Positions 1-6,282 are shown, counted from the first letter of the stretch. The stretch: 16,070 bases of DNA from Tidjanibacter sp. (GCA_017379955.1 JAFNVE010000064.1:1-16070); one strand, 5' to 3'. Made by a program: numbers and translations. Notes: generated from the sequence alone by a model not told the origin.

Positions 1-573
1 AAAATTGCTTTTGCGCGCAGATTGGCCTTTGCCGATGTGGATAGGGAACTTCACTCCTCGGCGACGGCAGATGTGACTGCGGCGACCAGGAATCACTCTG
101 TGGCTGAGGGTATTGCACCTCTTTATGGCGAGGGCGCAATGATGCCTCTCTTTGCCGATGGCTCGCCCGATGCGGGTCGCTATGGTGACAGGTTATGGGC
201 TGAGATAGTCGCTGCCGATATCTTCTATACATTTAGCCAGAGTGGAGATATTGTTGAGAAGGCGAGTGCCCGCCGACTGCGCACCCTGCTGGAGATGGGT
301 GGTGCGTGGGATGCAGAGGTGCTCTACCGCGATTTTAAGGGTGATGATGTCAACTACCTGCCGTGGCTTGTCGGCGTGGGCTTTGCTGATGAGTCGATAC
401 TCCTGCCACCCGAGCCCGAAGAGGAGGAGCAAATTGTGGGAGTTGATGACAACTATCGTGTGGTTAGGAGTAGACGAGATAGAGGTGACGAATTGGAGGT
501 GGAACCTTCGCGCCCTCTGCGTCCACGCACTATCCGACCTACCCGCAATGCTTCAGGAGAGGTGGAGTTGTAG
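1..573 (+). CDS. M3-family metallopeptidase, C-terminal part (5' truncated)
   Basis: The frame is open from base 1, so this is the 3' end of a longer gene rather than a short ORF. The visible ~190 residues resemble the C-terminus of M3 oligopeptidases (the Dcp/thimet type, zinc endopeptidases or dipeptidyl carboxypeptidases that degrade peptides). Family-like signatures in order are RLAFADVDRELH, then RLWAEIVAADIFYTF, then ASARRLRTLLEMGG and LYRDFKGD followed by PWLVGVGF. The zinc-binding HExxH motif would lie upstream, outside the window. Two things are odd. The usual tyrosine-rich GYYSYLWAE-type segment reads GRYGDRLWAE here, one residue longer and with fewer tyrosines. A ~60-residue acidic then Arg/Pro-rich tail follows the normal family end. 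The family call rests on motif memory and no active-site residues can be seen, so a divergent or inactive member is possible. Confidence 0.68.
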   Translation, partial: KIAFARRLAFADVDRELHSSATADVTAATRNHSVAEGIAPLYGEGAMMPLFADGSPDAGRYGDRLWAEIVAADIFYTFSQSGDIVEKASARRLRTLLEMGGAWDAEVLYRDFKGDDVNYLPWLVGVGFADESILLPPEPEEEEQIVGVDDNYRVVRSRRDRGDELEVEPSRPLRPRTIRPTRNASGEVEL

Positions 574-624
574 CGATTGGGGCGGAAAAAACAAAAAATT
601 GAAAAAAACTATCGAAAAAAATTC

Positions 625-652
625 TTTGAAATAAGAAAAGTTTATATATTTG
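625..652 (+). promoter_or_regulatory. Bacteroidetes-type promoter of tRNA-Leu
   Basis: A -7 element TATATTTG (645-652) fits the Bacteroidetes consensus TAnnTTTG. A TTTG at 625-628 sits 16 bases upstream as a possible -33 element, slightly closer than usual. Initiation would fall about 25 bases before the mature tRNA 5' end. Confidence 0.65.
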
Positions 653-683
653 CACTCCCGAAAGGCCAATGCCTAACGCCGAT

Positions 684-765
684 GCCCAGATGGCGAAATT
701 GGTAGACGCGCTCGTTTCAGGTGCGAGTGCCGCGAGGCTTGCAGGTTCGAGTCCTGTTCTGGGCA
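684..765 (+). tRNA. tRNA-Leu (anticodon CAG)
   Basis: The acceptor stem GCCCAGA (684-690) pairs with TCTGGGC (758-764). The anticodon stem CTCGT/GCGAG encloses loop TTCAGGT, giving anticodon CAG at 718-720, which reads CUG leucine codons. A long variable arm (class II tRNA) precedes the T-arm GCAGG-TTCGAGT-CCTGT. The discriminator base is A at 765. The 3' CCA is not encoded (CTA follows), so it must be added post-transcriptionally. The gene has its own promoter upstream and a strong terminator right after it. Confidence 0.95.
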
Positions 766-774
766 CTAAAAGCG

Positions 775-811
775 ACGAGCGACAATCAATTGATTGTCGC
801 TCGTTTTTTTT
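775..811 (+). terminator. Perfect-palindrome terminator after tRNA-Leu
   Basis: Bases 775-804 form a perfect 30 bp palindrome (ACGAGCGACAATCAA followed by its exact reverse complement), and a run of T follows to about 812. It is a strong intrinsic terminator for the tRNA. Nearly the same palindrome (29 bp, one central base fewer) recurs at 2362-2390 after the DUF4932 gene. Confidence 0.8.
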
Positions 812-889
812 TATTTGTTATAGCGTTTATCGAGTAAACTCGCTCCGCTATAACAAATAAAAAACACAAGCACTGCTTGTGACGCTTTT
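808..889 (+). repeat. Two tandem hairpins between terminator and repeat copy A
   Basis: TTATTTGTTATAGCG (811-825) pairs perfectly with CGCTATAACAAATAA (846-860) and encloses a second small hairpin (CGAGT/ACTCG, 831-842). Directly after it, CACAAGC (865-871) pairs with GCTTGTG (875-881), and ACGC plus a T-run follow, a terminator-like arrangement. The role is unknown. These may be back-up terminators or part of the repeat family that begins at 891. Confidence 0.6.
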
Positions 890-890
890 T

Positions 891-1044
891 TTCAGAGCAG
901 CTCTTTGGTTGGCAGGTTGCGCGGATAGAGAGATTTATGCGCTCCGCACAAGTGCTTCGCTTTCAGTGGTATCCGCGCGACGACTTCGTCGTTCGAGTCC
1001 TGTTGTTCTGTGCAAGCACAGCACGTATATATAAAATAACAAAG
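891..1044 (+). repeat. Structured ~150 bp repeat, copy A (tRNA-like ends)
   Basis: First of three near-identical copies in the window (others at 2399-2551 and 2576-2697); A and B differ at fewer than ten positions by eye. Conserved parts in order are CAGAGCAGCTC, GGCAGGTT, a long stem GCGCGGATA/TATCCGCGC with an inner GCAC-AA-GTGC hairpin, a CGACG-ACTT-CGTCG hairpin, and TTCGAGTCCTG. The last is identical to the T-loop and T-stem 3' side of the upstream tRNA-Leu. CAGAGC at the left end pairs with GTTCTG at the right (one G.U pair). No convincing coding frame is present. Confidence 0.75.
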
Positions 1045-1171
1045 AAGTTGCTTAATAAGGTGATTTCTGCGTTACGCTCGCCCTTGCAATCCTTACATAC
1101 GCCAACTATATTGCGGTTTTAGAACTTTGTAAACCTTAAAATTTCTCTTTTTTTATTCATATTTTTTTGTC

Positions 1172-1179
1172 TATTTTTG
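1172..1179 (+). promoter_or_regulatory. -7 element upstream of the DUF4932 gene
   Basis: TATTTTTG matches TAnnTTTG and would start transcription near 1187. No clear -33 box lies at normal spacing. The site decides the start codon: a start at 1167 would lie before the transcript, so the ATG at 1206 is preferred. Confidence 0.45.
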
Positions 1180-1205
1180 TAAAGCAATATTACATCCATA
1201 AGCCT

Positions 1206-2342
1206 ATGAAACGAGTTGTTACACTAATAGCAATTGTATCACTATTTTTCTCTTGCTCAGACGACCCAGAGCACGATTTTACTCACAAACCAAAGCCAGA
1301 CCCCTATGCAATTACAGAAATTCTACCTGAGACAGAGAGTGGTCATAATAAGGAACCGTATGTTAGCGAAGCCGTTGAATTGATGGGGTTAATATTTCGT
1401 TTGGCAGGTTCGCCTGGTTACTACAATGGATGTAATGTCCCATCTGTCGCAGAGAGTGCTGATAGTTATTTTGCTCATATGACTAATCATAAAGCTGTAA
1501 CTCTGGCTAAAAGTTATAGACAACGAGGTGTTGCCTATGATGCAGTGACCGGATATGCAAACCAACTTATCTTTTACAAACCGGATAAAATTGTTTTTGC
1601 TACAAACTACAAGGAAGGCAGCAACACAAGTTTTGATCGTTGGGACAAAACAATGAAAAAAGAAATGTTGGCTGCCATAAACGATTTTTATAAGAAGTCT
1701 GATTTCCATAGTTGGTTTGTATCTATCGAAGAAGAACAAAAAGCTGCTATCGCTGCTTTTAAGTCAGTTTGCGATATTGACTACACTTGGTTTAACACTT
1801 TTTATGGAAAAAACAACAATCTCGCCTCTCGTATCATTCTAAGTTTTATGATTGGCAGCCACAATAACGGCATCTCATTAGAGCGTCTGGATGGTACTTA
1901 TCTATTGACGCCTGTATTTGGAAGTCTATCTCAGTATGGCACAGGAATAAGATTTGGTGGTGATGCAAACCTTATCATACACGAATTTAGTCACCCATAT
2001 TGCAACCCTCTCATCGACAAATATTGGTCTTCTATGTCGTCCAAAGCAAATCAAGTTTTTAGCGTAGTAAAAGAACAAATGGCGAGCCAAGCATATGGTA
2101 CGGCCCGGACTATGATGTACGAAACTTTAGTGCGCTCTTGCTCTATTAGCTATCTGCGAACCCATAATCAAGAAAACCTTGCTAAATCATACATCGACTA
2201 TGACGAGAGTAAAGGATTTATGCTGGTCAAGACCATTGTAGATAGGCTTGAAGCATATGAAAGAGAACCGGATAAATATGGTGGTACCTTAGACGGTTTT
2301 ATGCGTGAGATTATTGATGCTATCAACAATTTCCAAATATAA
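1206..2342 (+). CDS. DUF4932 family lipoprotein, putative zinc metallopeptidase
   Basis: The start at ATG 1206 gives 378 residues. It puts a clean lipoprotein signal peptide at the N-terminus (MKRVV...LFFSC, lipid-modified Cys17) and agrees with the promoter at 1172. CSDDPEHD after the cysteine is acidic, like the surface-export signal of Bacteroidetes lipoproteins, so outer-surface anchoring is likely. HEFSH (His259, Glu260, His263) is an HExxH zinc motif and METLVR-type Glu306 is a plausible third ligand; this arrangement fits DUF4932, whose substrate is unknown to me. The gene is visibly more AT-rich than engB or prs (many aaa, aat, tta, ttt codons). It lies between direct copies of a palindrome and a structured repeat near a tRNA, which suggests acquired DNA. 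Peptidase activity is inferred from the motif only. Confidence 0.75.
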   Translation: MKRVVTLIAIVSLFFSCSDDPEHDFTHKPKPDPYAITEILPETESGHNKEPYVSEAVELMGLIFRLAGSPGYYNGCNVPSVAESADSYFAHMTNHKAVTLAKSYRQRGVAYDAVTGYANQLIFYKPDKIVFATNYKEGSNTSFDRWDKTMKKEMLAAINDFYKKSDFHSWFVSIEEEQKAAIAAFKSVCDIDYTWFNTFYGKNNNLASRIILSFMIGSHNNGISLERLDGTYLLTPVFGSLSQYGTGIRFGGDANLIIHEFSHPYCNPLIDKYWSSMSSKANQVFSVVKEQMASQAYGTARTMMYETLVRSCSISYLRTHNQENLAKSYIDYDESKGFMLVKTIVDRLEAYEREPDKYGGTLDGFMREIIDAINNFQI

Positions 2343-2361
2343 TTGGGCTATACTCAGCAAA

Positions 2362-2390
2362 ACGAGCGACAATCATTGATTGTCGCTCGT
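2362..2390 (+). terminator. Palindrome terminator after the DUF4932 gene (second copy)
   Basis: A 29 bp inverted repeat, ACGAGCGACAATCA and its reverse complement around one base, is almost identical to the palindrome at 775-804. It is followed by CGCTTTTTCT. It probably terminates the DUF4932 transcript 20 bases past the stop codon, and it also leads directly into repeat copy B. Confidence 0.7.
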
Positions 2391-2398
2391 CGCTTTTT

Positions 2399-2551
2399 CT
2401 CAGAACGGCTCTTTGGTTGGCAGGTTCGCGGATAGAGAGATTTATGCGCTCCGCACAAGTGCTTCGCTGTTAGTGGTATCCGCGCGACGACTTCGTCGTT
2501 CGAGTCCTGTTGTTCTGTGCAAGCACAGCACGCATATATAAAATAATAAAG
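2399..2551 (+). repeat. Structured ~150 bp repeat, copy B
   Basis: Same family and orientation as 891-1044, with the same internal stems. It matches copy A through to the AT-rich tail (GCATATATAAAATAAT), including the CTGTGC-AA-GCACAG hairpin near 2516-2529. Left CAGAAC pairs perfectly with right GTTCTG. One G is missing at the start of the GCGCGGATA stem. It lies 9 bases past the palindrome at 2362-2390. Confidence 0.75.
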
Positions 2552-2576
2552 AGCCTTCGGCTCTGCTTGTTTTTTC
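2551..2576 (+). terminator. Short hairpin plus T-run between repeat copies B and C
   Basis: GAGCC-TTC-GGCTC (2551-2563) is followed by TGCTTG and a run of six T. It has the form of an intrinsic terminator and occupies the same place before copy C as the CACAAGC hairpin does before copy A. Confidence 0.5.
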
Positions 2577-2697
2577 TCAGAACAGCTCTTTGGTTGGCAG
2601 GTTGCGCGGATAGAGAGTTTTATGCACTCCGCACAAGTGCTTTGCTGTTAGTGGTATCCGCGCGACGACTTCGTCGTTCGAGTCCTGTTCTGGGGCT
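2576..2697 (+). repeat. Structured repeat, copy C, ending in a duplicate of the tRNA-Leu 3' end
   Basis: Third copy of the family at 891-1044, lacking the AT-rich tail. Its ends pair over ten positions (CTCAGAACAG with CTGTTCTGGG, one wobble). The final GTTCGAGTCCTGTTCTGGG (2676-2694) is a 19 bp exact match to 745-763 in tRNA-Leu. Copies A and B share only the first 14 bases of that match and then carry an extra GTT. Confidence 0.75.
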
Positions 2698-2703
2698 ATT
2701 TTT

Positions 2704-2840
2704 AGGAGTAATAGGAGTAATAGGAGTAATAGGGAGTTTAAGGAGTTTAAGGAGTTTAAGGAGTTTAAGGAGTTTAAGGATGCTCTTCCTAAGTTCCCTA
2801 AATTCTCTAAATTCCCTAAATTCCCTAACCTCCCTCAATT
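2704..2840 (+). repeat. 9-bp-period tandem array with a complementary second arm
   Basis: Three units of AGGAGTAAT and then five of GGAGTTTAA fill roughly 2704-2780. After a short spacer, 2785-2840 carries a pyrimidine-rich 9-bp series (CCCTAAATT-type units). The two arms are largely complementary, with a G.U pair and a mismatch in most units, so they can fold into a ~50 bp imperfect hairpin. Related arrays occur at 6335-6460 and 12765-12830. The ORFs across it are simply translations of the repeat. Confidence 0.75.
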
Positions 2841-2917
2841 TTTATCAATTCCAATATAAATTGTTAAATTGCTCCCATTTAGTGAGGTTGGGGGTTATAA
2901 TGTGGCAGGTTATGTGT

Positions 2918-2925
2918 TATTTTTG
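2918..2925 (+). promoter_or_regulatory. -7 element for the small secreted protein gene
   Basis: TATTTTTG matches TAnnTTTG, 28 bases before the ATG at 2954. The -33 region is not clear. Confidence 0.45.
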
Positions 2926-2953
2926 TAGTCAAACACTAAAAACATACACCGCT

Positions 2954-3370
2954 ATGAAGAAGCTGATTTTACTCTGTGCGGCGCTCTTTGTGGTGTCGGC
3001 ACTCTCTGCGCAGCAGAAGGTCTATTGCCAGATTACCAAGACTAACGATGGCAAGGGACTCTTTTCGAACTCGATAGCTATCTCTATCGACTACGGGCAG
3101 ACTACCTCTACTTTCTCGGACGACCGTTTGGTGGACGAAAATGGCGACAATATAGTCTTCAACTCGATGGTCGATGCGATGAACTATATGTCGGCGCTCG
3201 GCTGGGATTTTGAACAGGCCTACACCACCGTAAGCGGCAGCGATGGCGACACCTCGTCAAAGGTCTATTGGATTCTGAGCAAGACGGTTGAGGTGGACGA
3301 GAATGCCACCGAAGGGCTGAAAAGCGCAGAAGCCTACATAGAGGAGCAAAAGTCAACTCCGAAAAGGTAA
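2954..3370 (+). CDS. Small secreted protein of unknown function
   Basis: A longer in-frame reading begins at 2510, but that part is translated repeat DNA. ATG 2954 is preferred because it follows a -7 element and opens a standard signal peptide (MKKLILLCAALFVVSALSA, then QQ), giving 138 residues. The mature part is about 120 residues, acidic, and predicted periplasmic or secreted. It includes a beta-rich stretch (SIAISIDYGQ), a segment AMNYMSALGWDFEQAY and a C-terminal VYWILSKTV strand, suggesting a small alpha/beta domain. I do not recognise the family. It shares a bidirectional terminator with the convergent metallo-beta-lactamase-fold gene and is not in an operon. Confidence 0.7.
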   Translation: MKKLILLCAALFVVSALSAQQKVYCQITKTNDGKGLFSNSIAISIDYGQTTSTFSDDRLVDENGDNIVFNSMVDAMNYMSALGWDFEQAYTTVSGSDGDTSSKVYWILSKTVEVDENATEGLKSAEAYIEEQKSTPKR

Positions 3371-3380
3371 AGACCTAATA

Positions 3381-3422
3381 AATAATAAGGGCGAAGAGTC
3401 AATCTTCGCCCTTATTATTTTG
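3381..3422. terminator. Bidirectional terminator between convergent genes
   Basis: A perfect 17 bp inverted repeat (3381-3397 with 3403-3419, loop GTCAA) has AATAATAAGGG on one side and CCCTTATTATTTTG on the other. It can therefore end transcripts from both the secreted-protein gene (plus) and the MBL-fold gene (minus). Confidence 0.85.
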
Positions 3423-3432
3423 TCAGTTCTCG

Positions 3433-4383
3433 CTACTTGGCAGCCATCTCCTCGGCAAAGCGTTTTGCGAACTCGGTGTTCCAGGTAATCTTTGCGGTGC
3501 CGTACTTGAAGTTGGCGTTGAGGGTGGGGTTGTAGGCTTGGGGGTCGTACTCGGCTGTGCCCTTGCCCATCTGCTCAATCAGGGTGCGCATATCGTGCAG
3601 GTACTGCATGTCGAGTTTCTCAAGGTCGCCCTTTTGCCAATCGTGACCACCATAGAATATAAGTGCCTCAGCGTCAATCTTATTTGCGGGGTCTTCGATA
3701 TAGGCAAATAGTTTCTCCACGCCATCGATATATTGCTTAAACGAATCGTACGAGAAGATCCACACGCCATTTCCCGAGCCGATAGCGTCGCCGGTGAAGC
3801 ATACGGGCGAGCCCTCCAAGAAGTAAAGTGTTGAGCCAACAGTGTGGCCGGGGATGGTAATGGTATTCAGCACCTTACCGCCCAGGTCAATCGATGCGCC
3901 CTCTGCAAACTTCTCGGTGCGACCCTCGGGGAAATTACCACCACGCGAGAAGTCGGCAGCGGGAATCCAGAAGAGTGCGCGCTCGTCGTCGCGGAAAGCC
4001 TCCATCATACCTGTATGGTCGCCGTGGTTGTGGGTGATTGTGATGTAGAGCTGCTTGTCGCCAATGCGGTCGTAGACCAACTTGCGCAACGACTCAACAG
4101 CGTTATCCATAGTAAGACGGTTAGAGAGGTCGATGAGCAGTGCGCTCTTCTTGCCCACAATCAGGTACATATCCGAGCAGTTGTTCTGCACAAACTGACC
4201 CTCGGCATTGGTGTAGTAACCTGCGGGGCGTGCCTCGGTGCAGTCCTCGATGTGATAGACACCCTTCTCGATAGCATCAACGGTGTAGGGGCCAACCTCT
4301 ACGGGTGCGGGGAGTGGCTCTGCGCAAGCAAAGAGCGAAGCGGATGCGATAAGTGCTACCGCCATACGAATTATCTTCTTCAT
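3433..4383 (-). CDS. Metallo-beta-lactamase-fold lipoprotein hydrolase
   Basis: 316 residues. The N-terminus is a lipoprotein signal (MKKIIRMAV...LFAC, Cys20), so the protein is membrane-anchored outside the cytoplasm. The metal-binding set of the MBL fold is complete: THNHGDH (His118, His120, Asp122, His123), PGHTVGS (His180), FTGDAIG (Asp199) and GGHD (His247). This points to a dinuclear zinc (or iron) hydrolase of the glyoxalase II-like type. The HxHxDH form differs from the HxHxDR of B1 beta-lactamases, so antibiotic hydrolysis is not implied. The substrate cannot be told; lactone, thioester or phosphoester hydrolysis are all possible. It is monocistronic and divergent from engB, with its own -7 element at 4421-4428. 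Confidence 0.85.
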   Translation of the reverse strand: MKKIIRMAVALIASASLFACAEPLPAPVEVGPYTVDAIEKGVYHIEDCTEARPAGYYTNAEGQFVQNNCSDMYLIVGKKSALLIDLSNRLTMDNAVESLRKLVYDRIGDKQLYITITHNHGDHTGMMEAFRDDERALFWIPAADFSRGGNFPEGRTEKFAEGASIDLGGKVLNTITIPGHTVGSTLYFLEGSPVCFTGDAIGSGNGVWIFSYDSFKQYIDGVEKLFAYIEDPANKIDAEALIFYGGHDWQKGDLEKLDMQYLHDMRTLIEQMGKGTAEYDPQAYNPTLNANFKYGTAKITWNTEFAKRFAEEMAAK

Positions 4384-4420
4384 AATATAACTATTTTATA
4401 GGTTAGTACTTTGCTGTCAA

Positions 4421-4428
4421 CAAAAATA
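4421..4428 (-). promoter_or_regulatory. -7 element of the MBL-fold gene
   Basis: On the minus strand this reads TATTTTTG (TAnnTTTG), about 38 bases before the start codon. It lies back to back with the engB -7 element at 4450-4457. Confidence 0.5.
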
Positions 4429-4449
4429 GTATTTCTTCTCGATTTTTGC

Positions 4450-4457
4450 TACCTTTG
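4450..4457 (+). promoter_or_regulatory. -7 element of engB
   Basis: TACCTTTG followed by CACCC is a textbook Bacteroidetes -7 element, placed 24 bases before the engB ATG. The -33 box is poorly conserved. Confidence 0.65.
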
Positions 4458-4480
4458 CACCCGAAAATTTTGCATAGAGT

Positions 4481-5074
4481 ATGAATATCACATCGGCGGA
4501 GTTTAAGTTTAGTAGCGGTAAGATTAGTCAGATACCCGACCACGGCAAGCGCGAGTTTGCCTTTATCGGTCGTAGTAATGTGGGTAAGTCGTCGCTTGTC
4601 AATATGCTGACAGGTCGTAACCTTGCCAAGGTGTCGTCTACCCCCGGTAAGACACAACATATCAACCACTTCCTTGTAAATGACAGTTGGTGGCTGGTCG
4701 ACTTGCCCGGCTACGGTTATGCACGAACATCGCGAAATGCGCGCGAGAGTTTTGCCAAAATCATCACCGACTACGTCACCGCCGCACCCGCTATGCACTA
4801 CCTCTTTGTGCTCATCGACTCGCGCCACGAGGCGATGAAGATTGACCTCGAATTTATGCAGATGCTCGGCCGAGAGGGCGTACCCTTCGGCATAGTCTTC
4901 ACCAAGAGCGACAAGCTCTCCGCACGCCAACTCCGACTCAATGTTGAGGCCTACAAAAAGAGGCTCTCCGAGTGGTGGGAGGAGTTGCCAAATATCTTCA
5001 TCACCTCCTCCGAACATCGCAAAGGCCGCGACGAGATTTTGGACTTTATTGAGGAGTGTTTGAAAGATTGTTGA
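4481..5074 (+). CDS. engB: Ribosome biogenesis GTPase EngB (YihA/YsxC)
   Basis: 197 residues, the normal size for this cytoplasmic GTPase family needed for late assembly of the large ribosomal subunit. All G motifs are visible: G1 GRSNVGKS (30-37), the switch I segment SSTPGKTQ (52-59), G3 DLPGYGYA (74-81), G4 TKSD (141-144) and G5 TSS (175-177). The start is fixed by a -7 element just upstream and by the N-terminus aligning with the family (MNITSAEFKFSSG). It precedes prs on the same strand with an 80-base gap, but prs has its own -7 element, so the two need not be co-transcribed. Confidence 0.95.
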   Translation: MNITSAEFKFSSGKISQIPDHGKREFAFIGRSNVGKSSLVNMLTGRNLAKVSSTPGKTQHINHFLVNDSWWLVDLPGYGYARTSRNARESFAKIITDYVTAAPAMHYLFVLIDSRHEAMKIDLEFMQMLGREGVPFGIVFTKSDKLSARQLRLNVEAYKKRLSEWWEELPNIFITSSEHRKGRDEILDFIEECLKDC

Positions 5075-5115
5075 TAAAATTTGCTGTTGGTGGTGGTTTT
5101 CCGACCATTTAGTTA

Positions 5116-5123
5116 TATATTTG
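5116..5123 (+). promoter_or_regulatory. -7 element of prs
   Basis: TATATTTG matches TAnnTTTG and lies 32 bases ahead of the prs ATG. No clear -33 box was found. Confidence 0.6.
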
Positions 5124-5154
5124 CGGTGTAGAAACTACAAATCCAGACAATAAT

Positions 5155-6105
5155 ATGGCAATTCACAAACTTAAAATCTTTGCTTGCACCGGCTCGCACG
5201 CACTTGCCGAGAAGATAGCGAAAAGTTATGGTGTCGAGCTGGGTGACCTGAAACTCAGTATGTTTAGCGATGGCGAGTTCCAGCCCGCCTTCGAGGAGAG
5301 TATCCGCGGTTGTACCGTATTTATCGTGCAGTCGACTCCTCCTCCCGCAGAGAATCTGATGGAGCTCCTCCTGACTATTGACGCTGCTCGTCGTGCTTCG
5401 GCACACATGGTGGTTGCCGTTATGCCCTATTTCGGTTGGGCTCGTCAGGATCGCAAGGACCGTCCCCGTGTACCCATCGGTGCTAAGCTCGCAGCTAACC
5501 TCCTCGCAGCAGCAGGTGCTGACCGTGTAATCACCATGGACCTCCACGCAGATCAGATTCAGGGTTTCTTCGACATCCCTGTTGACCATATCTACGCAAG
5601 CCGTATCTTCGTGCCTTATGTTCAGCAAATGGGCTTGGAGAACCTCTCGGTGGCAACCCCCGATATCGGTGGTTCGAAGCGCGCAAACAGCTACGCCTCC
5701 TACCTAGATGCACCCCTGATTATCTGCCACAAGCACCGCGACAGACCCAACGTAGTGGGCACTATGCGCGCTATCGGCGATGTTGAGGATCGTAACATCC
5801 TTCTCCTCGACGATATGATCGACACCGCAGGTACTATCACCAAGGCTGCCGATATGTTTATGGAGATGGGCGCACGCAGCGTACGCGCTTGTGTCACTCA
5901 CCCCCTCCTCTCGGGCCCCGCATACGAGCGTATCAATGAGAGTAAGCTGACAGAGGTGATTACTACCGATACTATTCCTTTGCGTACAGATAAGGATACA
6001 TCGAAGTTTACCGTGCTGAGCATTGCTGATGTGATGGCCGATGTTATCGAGCGAGTACATAATTATCGTGAGATTTCGTCGCAGTTTCTCTTTGGCAAGA
6101 AATAA
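5155..6105 (+). CDS. prs: Ribose-phosphate pyrophosphokinase (PRPP synthase)
   Basis: 316 residues, full length for the family. The enzyme transfers pyrophosphate from ATP to ribose 5-phosphate, making PRPP for nucleotide, histidine and tryptophan synthesis in the cytoplasm. Visible signatures are FSDGEF near the N-terminus, PYFGWARQDRKDRPRVPIGAK (the ATP-binding flexible-loop region, around residues 88-108), MDLHADQIQGFFDIPVDH, and the PRPP/ribose-phosphate loop LLLDDMIDTAGT (around residues 220-231). The segment after VATPDIGG reads SKRANSYASYLDAPL, as in the Bacteroidetes type. The start at ATG 5155 matches the family N-terminus and the promoter spacing. No neighbour shares its pathway. 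Confidence 0.95.
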   Translation: MAIHKLKIFACTGSHALAEKIAKSYGVELGDLKLSMFSDGEFQPAFEESIRGCTVFIVQSTPPPAENLMELLLTIDAARRASAHMVVAVMPYFGWARQDRKDRPRVPIGAKLAANLLAAAGADRVITMDLHADQIQGFFDIPVDHIYASRIFVPYVQQMGLENLSVATPDIGGSKRANSYASYLDAPLIICHKHRDRPNVVGTMRAIGDVEDRNILLLDDMIDTAGTITKAADMFMEMGARSVRACVTHPLLSGPAYERINESKLTEVITTDTIPLRTDKDTSKFTVLSIADVMADVIERVHNYREISSQFLFGKK

Positions 6106-6111
6106 ATAAAG

Positions 6112-6282
6112 CTCACGAAGTCATCTGAAAAAGCCATCTGATTGGTGATTTTTGCAAATCCCTTGCAAGCCAAATGCTCTTTACTTAGAGTAAACTCCGC
6201 TTTGTCTTGCTGCACGATGCCCAAAAATCTCTCAATCATATGACTTTTTTGGGGTGCTCACAAAGTGACTTCTTGAAGTGAG
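6112..6282. repeat. Long imperfect inverted repeat downstream of prs
   Basis: Nested complementary blocks run through the whole stretch. CTCAC (6112-6116) pairs with GTGAG (6278-6282) and GAAGTCA (6117-6123) with TGACTTC (6266-6272). TGAAAAAGCCATCTGATTG is nearly complementary to the region around 6233-6250, and GATTTTTG (6147-6154) pairs with CAAAAATC (6222-6229). An inner TTTACT-TAG-AGTAAA lies around 6180-6194. The result is a ~170 bp irregular hairpin with no coding frame. It may be a degenerate miniature element or a structured 3' UTR. Confidence 0.55.

Noticed and set aside
745..2694. Calling the segment a complete integrative element
   Set aside because: There is no integrase, transposase or mobilisation gene inside, and copies A and B also carry part of the tRNA-like sequence, so only a remnant or repeat family can be argued.
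2510..2953. In-frame 5' extension of the small secreted protein gene (starts at 2510)
   Set aside because: The extension translates repeat copy C and the 9-bp array (recurring SLRSLRSLRS and SLNSLNSL), and would bury the real signal peptide that begins at 2954.
3433..4383. MBL-fold gene as an antibiotic-resistance beta-lactamase
   Set aside because: It has the generic HxHxDH glyoxalase II-like motif rather than the HxHxDR of B1 beta-lactamases, so resistance is not supported.
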